Shown: piece after piece, positions 29,679 through 38,147 of the stretch
Layout: the number at the start of each line of letters is the position of its first letter
How positions within the stretch are numbered: the stretch's first letter is position 1
NCBI RefSeq assembly: GCF_900111295.1
Contig: NZ_FOGT01000021.1
Span: forward strand, 1-64,000
Direction of reading: 5' to 3'
DNA from: Salipaludibacillus aurantiacus
GTDB lineage: Bacteria > Bacillota > Bacilli > Bacillales > Salisediminibacteriaceae
DNA length: 64,000 nucleotides
Translations under genes and position numbers: made by a program
The notes under the pieces: generated by a model
What the model was told of the DNA's origin: nothing
What the model saw: the letters and a program-made list of their open reading frames with translations, nothing else
The model's database searches: none

Positions 29679-30233
29679 TTATTCCGGTTCGATCAAGCCG
29701 TAACGGCCGTCTTTACGTTTATAAACAACGTTCGTAAACCCGCTTACTGAGTTGGAGAAAACGAAGAAATTGTGCCCTAGCATATCCATTTGCAGCACAG
29801 CTTCTTCAGCATCCATAGGCTTCAGGTCAAAACGCTTTGTACGGACAATCTCGATATCGTCATCATCCGCAGGTATTTCTTCTTCAGCCAGCGGCTCCAG
29901 CTCGTTTTTAAACATATACTTTAAGCTGTCATCTCCGCGGAATTTGCGGTTTACTTTTGTTTTATGTTTTCTGATCTGACGTTCCAGCTTCTCGATCACA
30001 AGGTCGATCGCTGCATACATGTCAGTATGTTTCTCTTCCGCCCGGAGCAGAAGTTTAGGCATCGGAATCGTAATTTCCACTTTTTGTTCATTGTTTAAAA
30101 TGCTCATTTTTACGTGTACATCGGAAGAAGGCGTCGTATCAAAGTATTTCTCAAGTTTGCCTACCTTCTTTTCAACATAGTCCTTTAATGATGGAGTAAT
30201 TTCCAGGTTTTCGCCACGAATATTAAAATTCAT
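29679..30233 (-). CDS. hpf: Long-form ribosome hibernation promoting factor
   Basis: Binds 30S subunits and drives 100S ribosome dimer formation in stationary phase. The N-terminal domain (about 1-100, MNFNIRGENLEITPSLKDYVEKKVGKLEKYF) binds the decoding region. The C-terminal dimerisation domain (about 130-184: KRFDLKPMDAEEAVLQMDMLGHNFFVF) marks the long form. A longer reading frame exists upstream, but AAAGGAGGAG sits just before ATG 30233. A sigma-B-like promoter is visible 40 bases upstream. Confidence 0.95.
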   Translation of the reverse strand: MNFNIRGENLEITPSLKDYVEKKVGKLEKYFDTTPSSDVHVKMSILNNEQKVEITIPMPKLLLRAEEKHTDMYAAIDLVIEKLERQIRKHKTKVNRKFRGDDSLKYMFKNELEPLAEEEIPADDDDIEIVRTKRFDLKPMDAEEAVLQMDMLGHNFFVFSNSVSGFTNVVYKRKDGRYGLIEPE

Positions 30234-30273
30234 TAGCAAACTCCTCCTTTCGGTTATGTATGTAATCTTCTTC

Positions 30274-30300
30274 ATACCCTGTTCATATTCCTGCTAAAAC
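30274..30300 (-). promoter_or_regulatory. Candidate sigma-B promoter of hpf
   Basis: Read on the minus strand: GTTTTA, 15 bases, GGGTAT. The -10 matches the sigma-B consensus exactly; the spacer is at the long end. Stress control of hpf (yvyD) by sigma-B is established in B. subtilis. Confidence 0.55.
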
Positions 30301-30598
30301 TTAAATAAACTTTACGTTTTTTATCAAAAAATGTCGTTTTTTCTTTACTCTGTCGAATGACAGCAAAAAACGCCACGTGGAAACAGAGCTTTACTCTTAG
30401 CTTTTGTAAAAAATCTCCACATATACATCCTCTAAGCCTATACCTGCTCCAGTGAAGGAAAAACCCGCTTTCCGGATGGAAAACGGGCTATTGTTCGCTC
30501 TAAATTCCCTAAACCATATATTCAGCCCGTACTCATTGAACGGGTGCACCATTCATTTTTAGGGCTTAATGAATAAATAAGTAACTCAGGGATGCGAA
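30301..30598. other. Gap between hpf and the cold-shock gene
   Basis: Contains the cold-shock gene terminator at 30459. Otherwise no feature is recognised. Confidence 0.4.
30459..30490 (-). terminator. Terminator of the cold-shock gene
   Basis: AGCCCGTTTTCC pairs with GGAAAGCGGGTTT on the minus strand (one mismatch) and is followed by T-rich sequence. It lies about 110 bases after the stop codon. Confidence 0.7.
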
Positions 30599-30796
30599 TT
30601 AAACTTTTGTAACGTTAGCAGCTTGAGGGCCACGAGCTCCTTCAACAATTTCGAATTCTACATCCTGACCTTCATCAAGAGTTTTGAATCCTTCCTGATC
30701 GATAGCAGAGTAATGTACAAATACATCGTCTCCGTCTTCTCGCTCAATAAATCCAAAACCTTTTTCTGCATTAAACCATTTTACTTTTCCTTGCAT
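30599..30796 (-). CDS. Cold-shock protein (CspA/CspB family)
   Basis: A 65-residue OB-fold protein with both nucleic-acid-binding motifs, KGFGFI (RNP1) and VFVHYSAI (RNP2). It acts as a single-strand RNA chaperone. Very close to B. subtilis CspB, CspC and CspD; which paralogue it corresponds to cannot be decided. A long upstream leader would be typical for this family, but no structured element was resolved. Confidence 0.95.
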   Translation of the reverse strand: MQGKVKWFNAEKGFGFIEREDGDDVFVHYSAIDQEGFKTLDEGQDVEFEIVEGARGPQAANVTKV

Positions 30797-31690
30797 TTTT
30801 TTAACACAATCCCTTCGTTAAAAAATCTGTGGGCATTCCCACAACTTCAATATAACAATCGATTTCCAGTTCGTCAAACTGTTTTTGGCTGATTATTTTG
30901 ACAAATTTCGCAAACTATGGGCCACAAGCATGATAACGCTTTATTAAATAATTTAATCCTATAAGAATGTTAATTATATCAAAAAACCATTTCAGGAAAA
31001 ATATAGCTGAATTTGTCACTTTTTAGGTATATTTACCTATTGTTCAGGATAACTTCCTCCAATAAAATACGACTTATAGCAACACATTTTGCACTCACAC
31101 GTAACTTTATACTTACTTTTCACAAGTTCTCCCCCCTGATTATTAGGCAGGTTGCCTTACATATTCTGAAATTGGCAGCTTACCTTAATAATAATATATT
31201 CAACCTCTTACCGGATCAGCCGGCTTCACTGTCTTGGCCCGGTGTTCAACATTCCTCCTCTCATCCAGGAGTAGATTTTTTCTTGTCAGCATATGATTCT
31301 CTTCCAACACCAATTTAGAAAGACAAGTCTGCAGTAATGTTGAACGTCCCAATCAAAACAGAGAGAGCAATTAAGGAATAGCGAGCCCGCTCTCCTCCCC
31401 CTTTTTAATTTCCTGCTCCAAAGGAGGAATGCCTCTTCACCACATCAACTATGAACGTATGGCGTTTTCGTTTTTCACCCACTCCTCAATGCAGTGGTCC
31501 CTTCGGTGCGCTGCAGAAGCGGACAAAGTTCTTCAGGAGAGCACCCTGAATCTCCCCCACTGATTCACTGCAGACCGGAATTCAGAATTACCCTCACCCT
31601 TTAACTCGTTCGTCATTTATCCGCGCAGTATATTTTCCACATCAGTTCATTTCTAACAAACCATTGTTTTTAAAAAGGAGAGACATACAC
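30797..31690. other. Long gene-poor region upstream of ssb
   Basis: Almost 900 bases without a convincing gene. A plus-strand frame at 31013-31318 has no ribosome site and no recognisable product. A pyrimidine-rich stretch with GCTCTCCTCCCCC lies near 31390-31420. It may hold decayed sequence or an unrecognised RNA. Confidence 0.4.
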
Positions 31691-32239
31691 ATGCTAAACC
31701 AGTTTACACTTATCGGCAGAGTGGCAAGAGATCCGCAGCTCCAAACAACCAGAGACGGTATCTCTTTCACGAGATTTACTTTGGCCGTCAGAAGATCCTT
31801 TAAAAATCAACAAGGACAGTATGATACAGATTTTATTCAACTCATTTCCTGGAATAAAATGGCCGAACGTGTTGCCGACTATTGTACAAAAGGCTCGTTA
31901 ATATCTGTCAACGGCAGACTGCAAATGAGAACGTTGGAACACGAGCAGCAAAAGAGAATGACAATCCCTGATATCGTTGCAGAAAATGTGACGTTCCTTC
32001 AGATGAAGCGGGCTGACCAGCAGCAAAGCGTAAACCAGGTTCATATCCCCCCAGCGCCCCAAGCTTCTCCACAAACAGCTGACAGGTCTTCCGAAAGCAA
32101 TCAGCCTGAGCACCAGCCCCCGGCCTCAGCTTCGAGTGTCCCTGCAGCTTCAGTCCTTCCTGACGGCGCCCAGCCTGCCGATCCACAAGTTCATACGAAC
32201 TTACATACAGCGGCAGCTGTCCAGACTTCTTCCACTTAA
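31691..32239 (+). CDS. ssb: Single-stranded DNA-binding protein
   Basis: OB-fold SSB domain in residues 1-105 (MLNQFTLIGRVARDPQLQTTRDG, FTLAVRRSFKNQQGQYDTDFIQLISW, ISVNGRLQMRTLE). The 75-residue tail is rich in P, Q, A and S. The canonical acidic tip (DDDIPF-like) is missing; the protein ends AAAVQTSST. This resembles the competence-type SsbB/YwpH more than the replicative SsbA, which in Bacillus lies between rpsF and rpsR. An upstream frame extension lacks support: AAAAAGGAGAG precedes ATG 31691. Confidence 0.9.
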   Translation: MLNQFTLIGRVARDPQLQTTRDGISFTRFTLAVRRSFKNQQGQYDTDFIQLISWNKMAERVADYCTKGSLISVNGRLQMRTLEHEQQKRMTIPDIVAENVTFLQMKRADQQQSVNQVHIPPAPQASPQTADRSSESNQPEHQPPASASSVPAASVLPDGAQPADPQVHTNLHTAAAVQTSST

Positions 32240-32272
32240 GAAGCTGCCAATATGTTAACAGGAGGACAGACA

Positions 32273-32521
32273 ATGAAAGAAGAAGATTTATTAAAAGTGA
32301 TTTTACACCGGCTCGCAAAAATCGAGGCGAAAATGGCTAAACAGGACGACCTGGATGAAATACACGAACAGCTTTTTGAGCAGGATGAACAAATCAGGCA
32401 TATTAGCGATGGCCTGCAGGCACTGAAAGTTAATTTGGAGATCAGGCACATTGAAAATATGAATTCAGATGACGTGCTTCTCAGATCCATTCTTGACAGG
32501 AAGTCATTGCAGTATAAATAA
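32273..32521 (+). CDS. Small coiled-coil protein of unknown function
   Basis: 82 residues, strongly charged, with heptad spacing of L and I across most of the length (LLKVILHRLAKIEAKMAKQ, IHEQLFEQDEQIRHISDGLQAL). No known family is recognised. AGGAGGACAG precedes the ATG. It begins 34 bases after the ssb stop codon and is likely cotranscribed, so a role with ssDNA binding or competence is possible but only inferred. Confidence 0.75.
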   Translation: MKEEDLLKVILHRLAKIEAKMAKQDDLDEIHEQLFEQDEQIRHISDGLQALKVNLEIRHIENMNSDDVLLRSILDRKSLQYK

Positions 32522-32600
32522 AAAAACCTGGAAAGGAATGTTGCTGCTTTCATTTAAATTTTTGTTCTTACAGGATCACGACGGATCTGCCAAATAGAAA

Positions 32601-32629
32601 AGGCTTCCGCCAAGTCCTGGCAGAAGCCT
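32601..32629 (+). terminator. Hairpin after the ssb operon
   Basis: AGGCTTCCGCC pairs with GGCAGAAGCCT (one mismatch) around a 7-base loop. The U-run is poor. A second weaker hairpin with GGTGGGACC and GGGCCCGCC follows at about 32667-32690. Confidence 0.5.
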
Positions 32630-32757
32630 ATCCGCTTAAAGAATTTTTAAACCTTCACTAAAAAAGGTGGGACCTAAAATGGGCCCGCCCCCTTGTATTT
32701 CTATTCTACTCTTAGTTGACCTGCAGCTTCCTCCACTTGGTATTAGTCACGATCAAT

Positions 32758-33720
32758 CTATTTTGTCGATTCTGACACAATGATAGTTACATCTCCGCTG
32801 ATTTCATAACTGTCCACCGTAGAAGGAATGATAAAGTGGTCTCCCTGCTTGACTAAATGCACGGCTTCTTCCGTCTGCACCTTAGCTGAGCCTTCAATGA
32901 CACTCACTAACTGGTAAGAAGAGTTTAGCCTTTTTAAAGTGTCTCCCTGCTTCTTCAGCGACCATTTATGCACAGTGAAGTATTCTTCCTTTATCAGCCT
33001 TTCCACTTTCAGGCCGTCCTCTTCCCAGGAAGGCCGGTCAAGCGCCGGATCCTCGTGCGGTACCATTGAGCAGGCAATGGACTCTTCAATATGAAGCTCC
33101 CTGAGTTTTCCGTCCTGCCCCGGGCGGTTATAGTCATAAAACCGGTACGTGATATCGGAACTTTGCTGGACTTCAAGAAGCAGAATACCTTTCCCAATGG
33201 CATGGACCGTTCCGCTCGGCACATACACAAAATCTCCCTGCTGGACAGGGACCCGCCGGAAAAGTTCCTCCCATTTTTCCTCATCTACCATTTCTTTCAG
33301 TTCATCTCTCGACTCTGCATTATGCCCAACTACGAGTTCAGCACCCGGTTCGCTGTCCAGTATGTACCAGCATTCAGTTTTCCCGAACTCATAGCCTTCA
33401 TGCTCTTTCGCATACTTATCATCAGGATGGACCTGAACAGACAAATCATCCTGGGCATCGATTATTTTGACGAGAAGCGGAAATTCCTCCCCCTCCTCTT
33501 CAGCAAAAAGCTCCCTGTTTTCTTCCCATAACTGGCGCACGGTTTTTCCTTCAAACGGTCCGTTAACCACCTTATTCGTCCCGTTCACATGACCGGAAAT
33601 GCCCCAGCATTCACCAGTCTGATCACTTGGAATCGGAAAGCCGAACAGCTCTTTCAGCTTCTTGCCTCCCCAGACTTTCTCCTTAAAAACAGGTTCCAAC
33701 AGCAGAATATCTTTCATCAT
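32758..33720 (-). CDS. manA: Mannose-6-phosphate isomerase, class I
   Basis: Zinc cupin enzyme interconverting mannose 6-phosphate and fructose 6-phosphate. Metal ligands are in QVHPDD (about residue 97) and, further on, SGTVHAIGKGILLLEVQQ; the substrate-site sequence YNRPGQDGK follows. 320 residues, the short Firmicute form (ManA/Pmi/YvyI group). Monocistronic, divergent from the GH13 gene. B. subtilis has a manA paralogue (yvyI/pmi) in the same chromosomal quarter, which fits. Confidence 0.93.
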   Translation of the reverse strand: MMKDILLLEPVFKEKVWGGKKLKELFGFPIPSDQTGECWGISGHVNGTNKVVNGPFEGKTVRQLWEENRELFAEEEGEEFPLLVKIIDAQDDLSVQVHPDDKYAKEHEGYEFGKTECWYILDSEPGAELVVGHNAESRDELKEMVDEEKWEELFRRVPVQQGDFVYVPSGTVHAIGKGILLLEVQQSSDITYRFYDYNRPGQDGKLRELHIEESIACSMVPHEDPALDRPSWEEDGLKVERLIKEEYFTVHKWSLKKQGDTLKRLNSSYQLVSVIEGSAKVQTEEAVHLVKQGDHFIIPSTVDSYEISGDVTIIVSESTK

Positions 33721-33747
33721 TATCTTCTCCTTTTTGTCACATCTTAA

Positions 33748-33777
33748 TTGGACACGCTTTCACGTGAATGCTATAAT
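33748..33777 (+). promoter_or_regulatory. Sigma-A promoter of the GH13 gene
   Basis: TTGGAC, 18 bases, TATAAT on the plus strand, about 175 bases upstream of the start codon. The operator-like palindrome at 33811 lies downstream of the predicted transcription start. Confidence 0.65.
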
Positions 33778-33810
33778 GTGCGTAAATATAAGTTCTTTTT
33801 TTATACACCT

Positions 33811-33830
33811 TAGCGCAAACGATTGCACTA
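33811..33830 (+). promoter_or_regulatory. LacI-family operator candidate
   Basis: TAGCGCAAACGATTGCACTA: two half sites matching at 8 of 10 positions around a central CG, the hallmark of LacI/GalR operators such as MalR or CcpA. It lies about 30 bases past the predicted transcription start, a position that suits repression of the maltodextrin enzyme. Confidence 0.6.
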
Positions 33831-33951
33831 AATTTTTCCCCAAAAATCAACGTCTCATGCCATTTATTCTATCGATGTTTGAAACGAGATTCAAATGGTA
33901 ATTATGTCACAAACACATCAACCGGGACCTGCTCCCTTAAGGAGGAAAATT

Positions 33952-35724
33952 ATGTTACTAGAAGCCATTTACCACCAGCCAAAATCACAATATGCCTATG
34001 CCTATGATGAAGAAACACTTCACATCCGGGTGCGTACGAAACGGAACGATATGGACCGCGTCTCAGTCGTATGGGGCGATAAATATGACTTTGTCCCTGA
34101 CAAAATTACAACGACCGAGATGGAAGTGTTCGCAAAGGACAGCCTGTTTGATTACTACCAGGTCGCTATTAAGCCTCCGTTCCGGCGCTTTGCTTACGCA
34201 TTTAAATTTGAAAAAGGCGACCGCACGGTGTTCTGGAATGAAGTCGGTTTTACGGAAGACAGCCTCAGTTCATCCGGTGTAGGGATGCTATGGTCCCCGT
34301 CCGGGATGTTTGAGTTTCCGTTTTTAAATGCGGTCGATGTGCACACCCCTCCTGAGTGGGTTAAGAACGCCGTTTTTTATCAGATTTTCCCTGAACGGTT
34401 TGCAAACGGAGACCCTTCGCTAAACCCGGAAAATACTCAAGCCTGGACACACGAATCGGTGCCTACCCGGGATAATTTCTTTGGAGGCGACCTCCAGGGC
34501 GTTATCGATAACCTTGATTATCTTCAGGAACTCGGTATTACGTGCATTTACTTCACACCGTTTTTCGAAGCCTTTTCCAACCATAAATATGACACGATCG
34601 ACTACTTGAAAGTTGATCCTCAGTTCGGAGACAATAAGACAGCGAAAAAGTTAGTCGATGAAGCCCACAAAAAAGGAATCCGTGTGATGCTTGATGCCGT
34701 GTTTAACCATTCAGGTTACTACTTCCCGCCGTTCCAGGACGTGTTAATAAACGGAGAGAAGTCCCGCTTTAAAGACTGGTTCCACATTAAAGAGTTTCCT
34801 GTTTCAACCGATCCGCTCAATTACGACACGTTTGGTTTTGTGCCTGAAATGCCTAAGCTGAATACGGAGAACCGGGAAGTGAGAGCTTACTTATTAAAGG
34901 TGGCGCGCTATTGGGTCGAAGAAATCGGGGTCGACGGCTGGCGCCTTGACGTGGCAAACGAAGTTGACCACCGTTTCTGGCGCGACTTCCGTGACACAGT
35001 GAAAGCCGCAAACCCGGACGCGTACATTCTCGGTGAGATCTGGCACAACTCGATGGCCTGGCTTCAGGGCGACCAGTTCGATGCGGTCATGAACTACCCG
35101 GTTACAAACAGTATTCTCGATTTTTTTGTAAAAGACGAGATTGATGCTGAATCGTTTATGGGTCGTCTGGATGCCATGCAAATCGCTTATCCGAAACAAG
35201 CGAACGAAGTGGCGTTTAATCTGCTGGATTCGCATGATACACCAAGGCTTCTCCATATCGCTGAAGGTAATAAAGACCGTATGAAACTCGCGGCCCTTTT
35301 CCAGCTCACATACATGGGCGCACCGTGTATTTATTATGGAGACGAAATCGGCATGACCGGCGGCGGAGACCCTGGTTGCAGAAAGCCGATGATCTGGGAA
35401 GAAGAATATCAGGACCGCCAGCTGTTTGAATTTTATAAAAATATCATTCAGCTGCGTAAGGACCACCCTGCCTTGAAAGACGGCACATTTAAATTTTTAT
35501 CCGCTGAAAAAGATAATAAATACATTGCTTTTGAACGTACTGACGAAAACGACCGGTTCATCATTGTGATGAACAGCGGTGATACGAAACAGAAGGTCGA
35601 AATCAACGACATGGAACCGGGCAAGTTCCGCAACCTTTACGGCACCGGCTCCTATGAGGTTGAAAACCGCGTCCTAAGCCTTGAACTTGAGCCGTTAAGC
35701 GCCGCAGTTCTGAAAGAAAAATAA
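33952..35724 (+). CDS. GH13 cyclomaltodextrinase/neopullulanase/maltogenic amylase
   Basis: Intracellular alpha-glucan hydrolase of the GH13_20 group. An N-terminal CBM34-like domain (about 1-120) precedes the TIM barrel. All four conserved regions are present: DAVFNH, GWRLDVANEV (nucleophile aspartate), ILGEIWH (acid glutamate) and LLDSHDTPR. 590 residues, with no signal peptide. A longer frame starts at 33895, but AAGGAGGAAAATT precedes ATG 33952. It probably degrades maltodextrins or cyclodextrins; the exact specificity cannot be read. Confidence 0.9.
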   Translation: MLLEAIYHQPKSQYAYAYDEETLHIRVRTKRNDMDRVSVVWGDKYDFVPDKITTTEMEVFAKDSLFDYYQVAIKPPFRRFAYAFKFEKGDRTVFWNEVGFTEDSLSSSGVGMLWSPSGMFEFPFLNAVDVHTPPEWVKNAVFYQIFPERFANGDPSLNPENTQAWTHESVPTRDNFFGGDLQGVIDNLDYLQELGITCIYFTPFFEAFSNHKYDTIDYLKVDPQFGDNKTAKKLVDEAHKKGIRVMLDAVFNHSGYYFPPFQDVLINGEKSRFKDWFHIKEFPVSTDPLNYDTFGFVPEMPKLNTENREVRAYLLKVARYWVEEIGVDGWRLDVANEVDHRFWRDFRDTVKAANPDAYILGEIWHNSMAWLQGDQFDAVMNYPVTNSILDFFVKDEIDAESFMGRLDAMQIAYPKQANEVAFNLLDSHDTPRLLHIAEGNKDRMKLAALFQLTYMGAPCIYYGDEIGMTGGGDPGCRKPMIWEEEYQDRQLFEFYKNIIQLRKDHPALKDGTFKFLSAEKDNKYIAFERTDENDRFIIVMNSGDTKQKVEINDMEPGKFRNLYGTGSYEVENRVLSLELEPLSAAVLKEK

Positions 35725-35796
35725 GTTTCTGACGTATATAAAACTGCGTAACGGCCATACTGAAGCTATACCCAAGCTAACCAGTTAAATTCGATA

Positions 35797-35854
35797 TAAA
35801 AAACCCCCCGCCTGTCTTTACCCCTTTGTACAGGCAGGGGGTTTTTATTTTTTT
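35797..35854. terminator. Bidirectional terminator between GH13 and CE7 genes
   Basis: AAAACCCCC-GCCTGT pairs with ACAGGC-GGGGGTTTT, with A and T tracts on opposite sides, between convergent genes. Confidence 0.88.
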
Positions 35855-35861
35855 CCGCCAA

Positions 35862-36914
35862 TTATTTCTCAAGGAAGTACTGCAAAATGATATCATCAAG
35901 CCCCGGGAGATTTTCATGCTCGAAGTCCGGAAACAGTTCAAGCCGTTTCGGTGACGCAATCTTATTATAGGCTGCGAACTGTGAAGAAGGCGGGCAGATT
36001 TCGTCCATAAGCCCGACGCCCATTAAAACCTCTGCTTTGATTCTCGGCGCCAGATGCTGAATATCAATATACCCGAGTTTAGTAAATACCTCATGCCGCC
36101 GTTTATGCTGGGGATCAAATCTGCGGAAATAACGCCTCAGATCCTGATAGGCCTCAACCGCCAGATCCAGTTTCCACACGCGCTTGTAGTCGCTTAGAAA
36201 CGGATAAACCGCAGCTGCTTTTTTGATACGCGGCTCGAGAGCGGCACAAACGAGAGCCAGCCCTCCGCCCTGAGACCAGCCTGTTGTGACCACTTCATTT
36301 TCATCAATATCAGGTCTGTCCATGACGATTTTTGCCAGCTGCGCTGCGTCCAGAAAGACCTGCCGGTAAAACAGATTATCCGCATGGTCATCGAGCCCCC
36401 GGGTCACATGCCCCTGAAGGGTATTCCCCCTCACGCCACCGACATCTTCGGACTGTCCGCCCTGTCCGCGCACATCCATAGCAAACACCGTATAACCAAG
36501 AGCCGCGTAATGAAGCTTGTCACTCCAGTCGCCAGCATTCATACTGTACCCGTGGAACATGAGAATAGCCGGATTTCGCTTCGGGGGGTTATCGGCGTTT
36601 TCGCCGGCCTCCTCAGACCTGCTGCCTGTGTCAGCTGTCCCGTCCTTATCACTGGTATTAGTCTGGTAAGGAGCCGGGCCGGATTTCGGCATAAGGACCT
36701 TCACATGAATCCTCGCTCCCCTGACGCCGGTAAAGTACATATCATAACAGTCAGCGATCCCAACCTGAAAATTGGACGGAATGAGTTCAATTTTCGGATC
36801 CACCGTGTTCATTTCTTTAAGGGCACGGTCCCAGTACTCATTAAAATCAACGGGACGCGGGTTTGTTCCCTGATAATTCTTAAGCTCATTAATCGGCATA
36901 TCGATCATCGGCAT
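35862..36914 (-). CDS. CE7 acetyl esterase (acetylxylan esterase/cephalosporin-C deacetylase)
   Basis: Alpha/beta hydrolase of the AXE1 family that removes acetyl groups from short xylo-oligosaccharides and similar acetates in the cytoplasm. Serine nucleophile S214 in GWSQGGG; aspartate in GLMDEICPP; histidine in the C-terminal FEHENLPG. The RGQ motif (MDVRGQGGQS) after HGY is typical. A hydrophilic insert of roughly 35 residues (about 78-113, TSDKDGTADTGSRSEEAGEN) makes it longer (350) than the usual 318-325. Confidence 0.9.
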   Translation of the reverse strand: MPMIDMPINELKNYQGTNPRPVDFNEYWDRALKEMNTVDPKIELIPSNFQVGIADCYDMYFTGVRGARIHVKVLMPKSGPAPYQTNTSDKDGTADTGSRSEEAGENADNPPKRNPAILMFHGYSMNAGDWSDKLHYAALGYTVFAMDVRGQGGQSEDVGGVRGNTLQGHVTRGLDDHADNLFYRQVFLDAAQLAKIVMDRPDIDENEVVTTGWSQGGGLALVCAALEPRIKKAAAVYPFLSDYKRVWKLDLAVEAYQDLRRYFRRFDPQHKRRHEVFTKLGYIDIQHLAPRIKAEVLMGVGLMDEICPPSSQFAAYNKIASPKRLELFPDFEHENLPGLDDIILQYFLEK

Positions 36915-36929
36915 AGCTTCTCCCCTTTT

Positions 36930-37325
36930 CTAATGAGTCATGATGTATTTATCAATAATTTTCGTCCAATTTCTTTTTCGCGGCAGCAGCGTTTCATGTA
37001 AAAAAACCATCCGCTCCTGCTCATGAGGAAAGACTTCCTCTACTTTTTCAGCCTGAAGAGCCGCCTCCTGAAAGAGATTCAATGCCTCAATCGCTTCGGC
37101 ATCTTTCTGAAAAATCGACTGAATCGTCAGGTTTTCTTCATTATAAGGGATCAGCCCCTGCATCACACTTTTTAACAGCCTGTCCCCAATATCATGATCA
37201 TTCTTTATATAACATTCACTCACATAATTAATGGCACTCTCTACTTCCGTTAGAAGCTCTCTGTAATTTTTTAAAAACGTCTGCTGGGCCTCAGTTAATT
37301 GAGTTGAAATAGCCTGCACCTCCAA
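36930..37325 (-). CDS. Unrecognised 131-residue helical protein
   Basis: No family recognised. Mostly helical by composition, with acidic stretches and no membrane segment or cysteine. It ends 16 bases before the CE7 esterase start, so the two are probably cotranscribed. The start is odd: the only GGAGGTG overlaps the TTG/GTG codons of the annotated start and is ideally spaced for an ATT codon at 37310. It lies next to the large array C. Resemblance in length and acidity to flagellar chaperones near fliS is suggestive only. Confidence 0.6.
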   Translation of the reverse strand: MEVQAISTQLTEAQQTFLKNYRELLTEVESAINYVSECYIKNDHDIGDRLLKSVMQGLIPYNEENLTIQSIFQKDAEAIEALNLFQEAALQAEKVEEVFPHEQERMVFLHETLLPRKRNWTKIIDKYIMTH

Positions 37326-37424
37326 ATTTGCTAATTGATGTCTATTTTAACAAAGTTTCAGGGAGAAGAGGAGGGTGAACAGCAGGTAATCGGGCTAACG
37401 GCCCTTCAGGTGAGCCGCAGCCCG

Positions 37425-37938
37425 GGGAGTTTAGGCTTATAAATGGGGAGTTCGGAGGTATTTATAGGGGGCGGCTCGGCTGGAATGGGAGGGAGGGCTG
37501 TATAAGGGGGAGTCGGCTATATGACAGAGAGGATAGCTGCATACGGCGGGGGTTTTGCTGTATAACAGGGAAGCTGCCTGTATAGCTGGGGGATTTTGCT
37601 GTGCAACAGGGGGAGCTGGCTGTTTAGCTGGGGATTTTGCTGTGCAACAGGGGGAGCTGGCTGTTTAGCTGGGGGATTTTGCTGTGCAACAGAGAGGATT
37701 TGCTCTATAACTGGGGATTCTGATGCTTAGCGGGCGGTTCTATCAAACGAACGCGGAATTTAACGGTATCATTGAGGGATTTTAGCTTATGAATATTGGA
37801 TTCAGCGGTTTGATCAGGGGAACTCTACCGTATAGATCGGTAATTCTACCGTATAAAACCGGAACTCTACCGTATAAACTCGCGACTCTACCGTATAGAT
37901 CGGCGACTCTACCGTATAACAATTTTCGACAAATTACG
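37425..37938 (+). repeat. 21-bp repeat array C (long)
   Basis: Five conserved units with cores at 37823, 37844, 37865, 37886 and 37907 and the anchor CAATTTTCGACAAATTACGC. Upstream, about 18 further degenerate units keep the 21-base phase back to about 37425 in G-rich versions such as GGGGGATTTTGCTGTG. Between 37588 and 37691 two unit types alternate as a 42-bp dimer. No protein-coding support. Total length about 510 bases. Confidence 0.82.
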
Positions 37939-38034
37939 CACCCACCACCCCGCCATCGGACGACCGCCGCCAGAAGTTCAACCCTTCATCCCCTCAACCC
38001 CTCATCCGCCGGCCCCCAACCACCAGCCTTCCCC

Positions 38035-38055
38035 AAAAGGGGTCAGACCCCCCAG
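38035..38055. repeat. REP-like GGGGTCAGACCCC element
   Basis: AAGGGGTCAGACCCCCCAG just right of array C and left of the fliS terminator. Confidence 0.65.
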
Positions 38056-38077
38056 TAATTCCCATCTCCCACCTCAT

Positions 38078-38119
38078 AAAAAAAACGTTTGCGGCGGCCT
38101 CCTGGCTGTCGCAAACGTT
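38078..38119 (-). terminator. Terminator of fliS
   Basis: AACGTTTGCG pairs exactly with CGCAAACGTT around a G+C-rich loop that can extend the stem; T-run on the minus strand. Confidence 0.88.
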
Positions 38120-38147
38120 CCTCAAAGACTTCTAATTTAAATTACTC

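Noticed and set aside
31013-31318. Plus-strand frame of 101 codons between the cold-shock gene and ssb
   Set aside because: No ribosome binding site, unusual composition and no family resemblance.
31600-31690. ComK box upstream of ssb
   Set aside because: Only one imperfect AAAC-N5-TTTT match was found; a ComK site needs two AAAA-N5-TTTT boxes at defined spacing.
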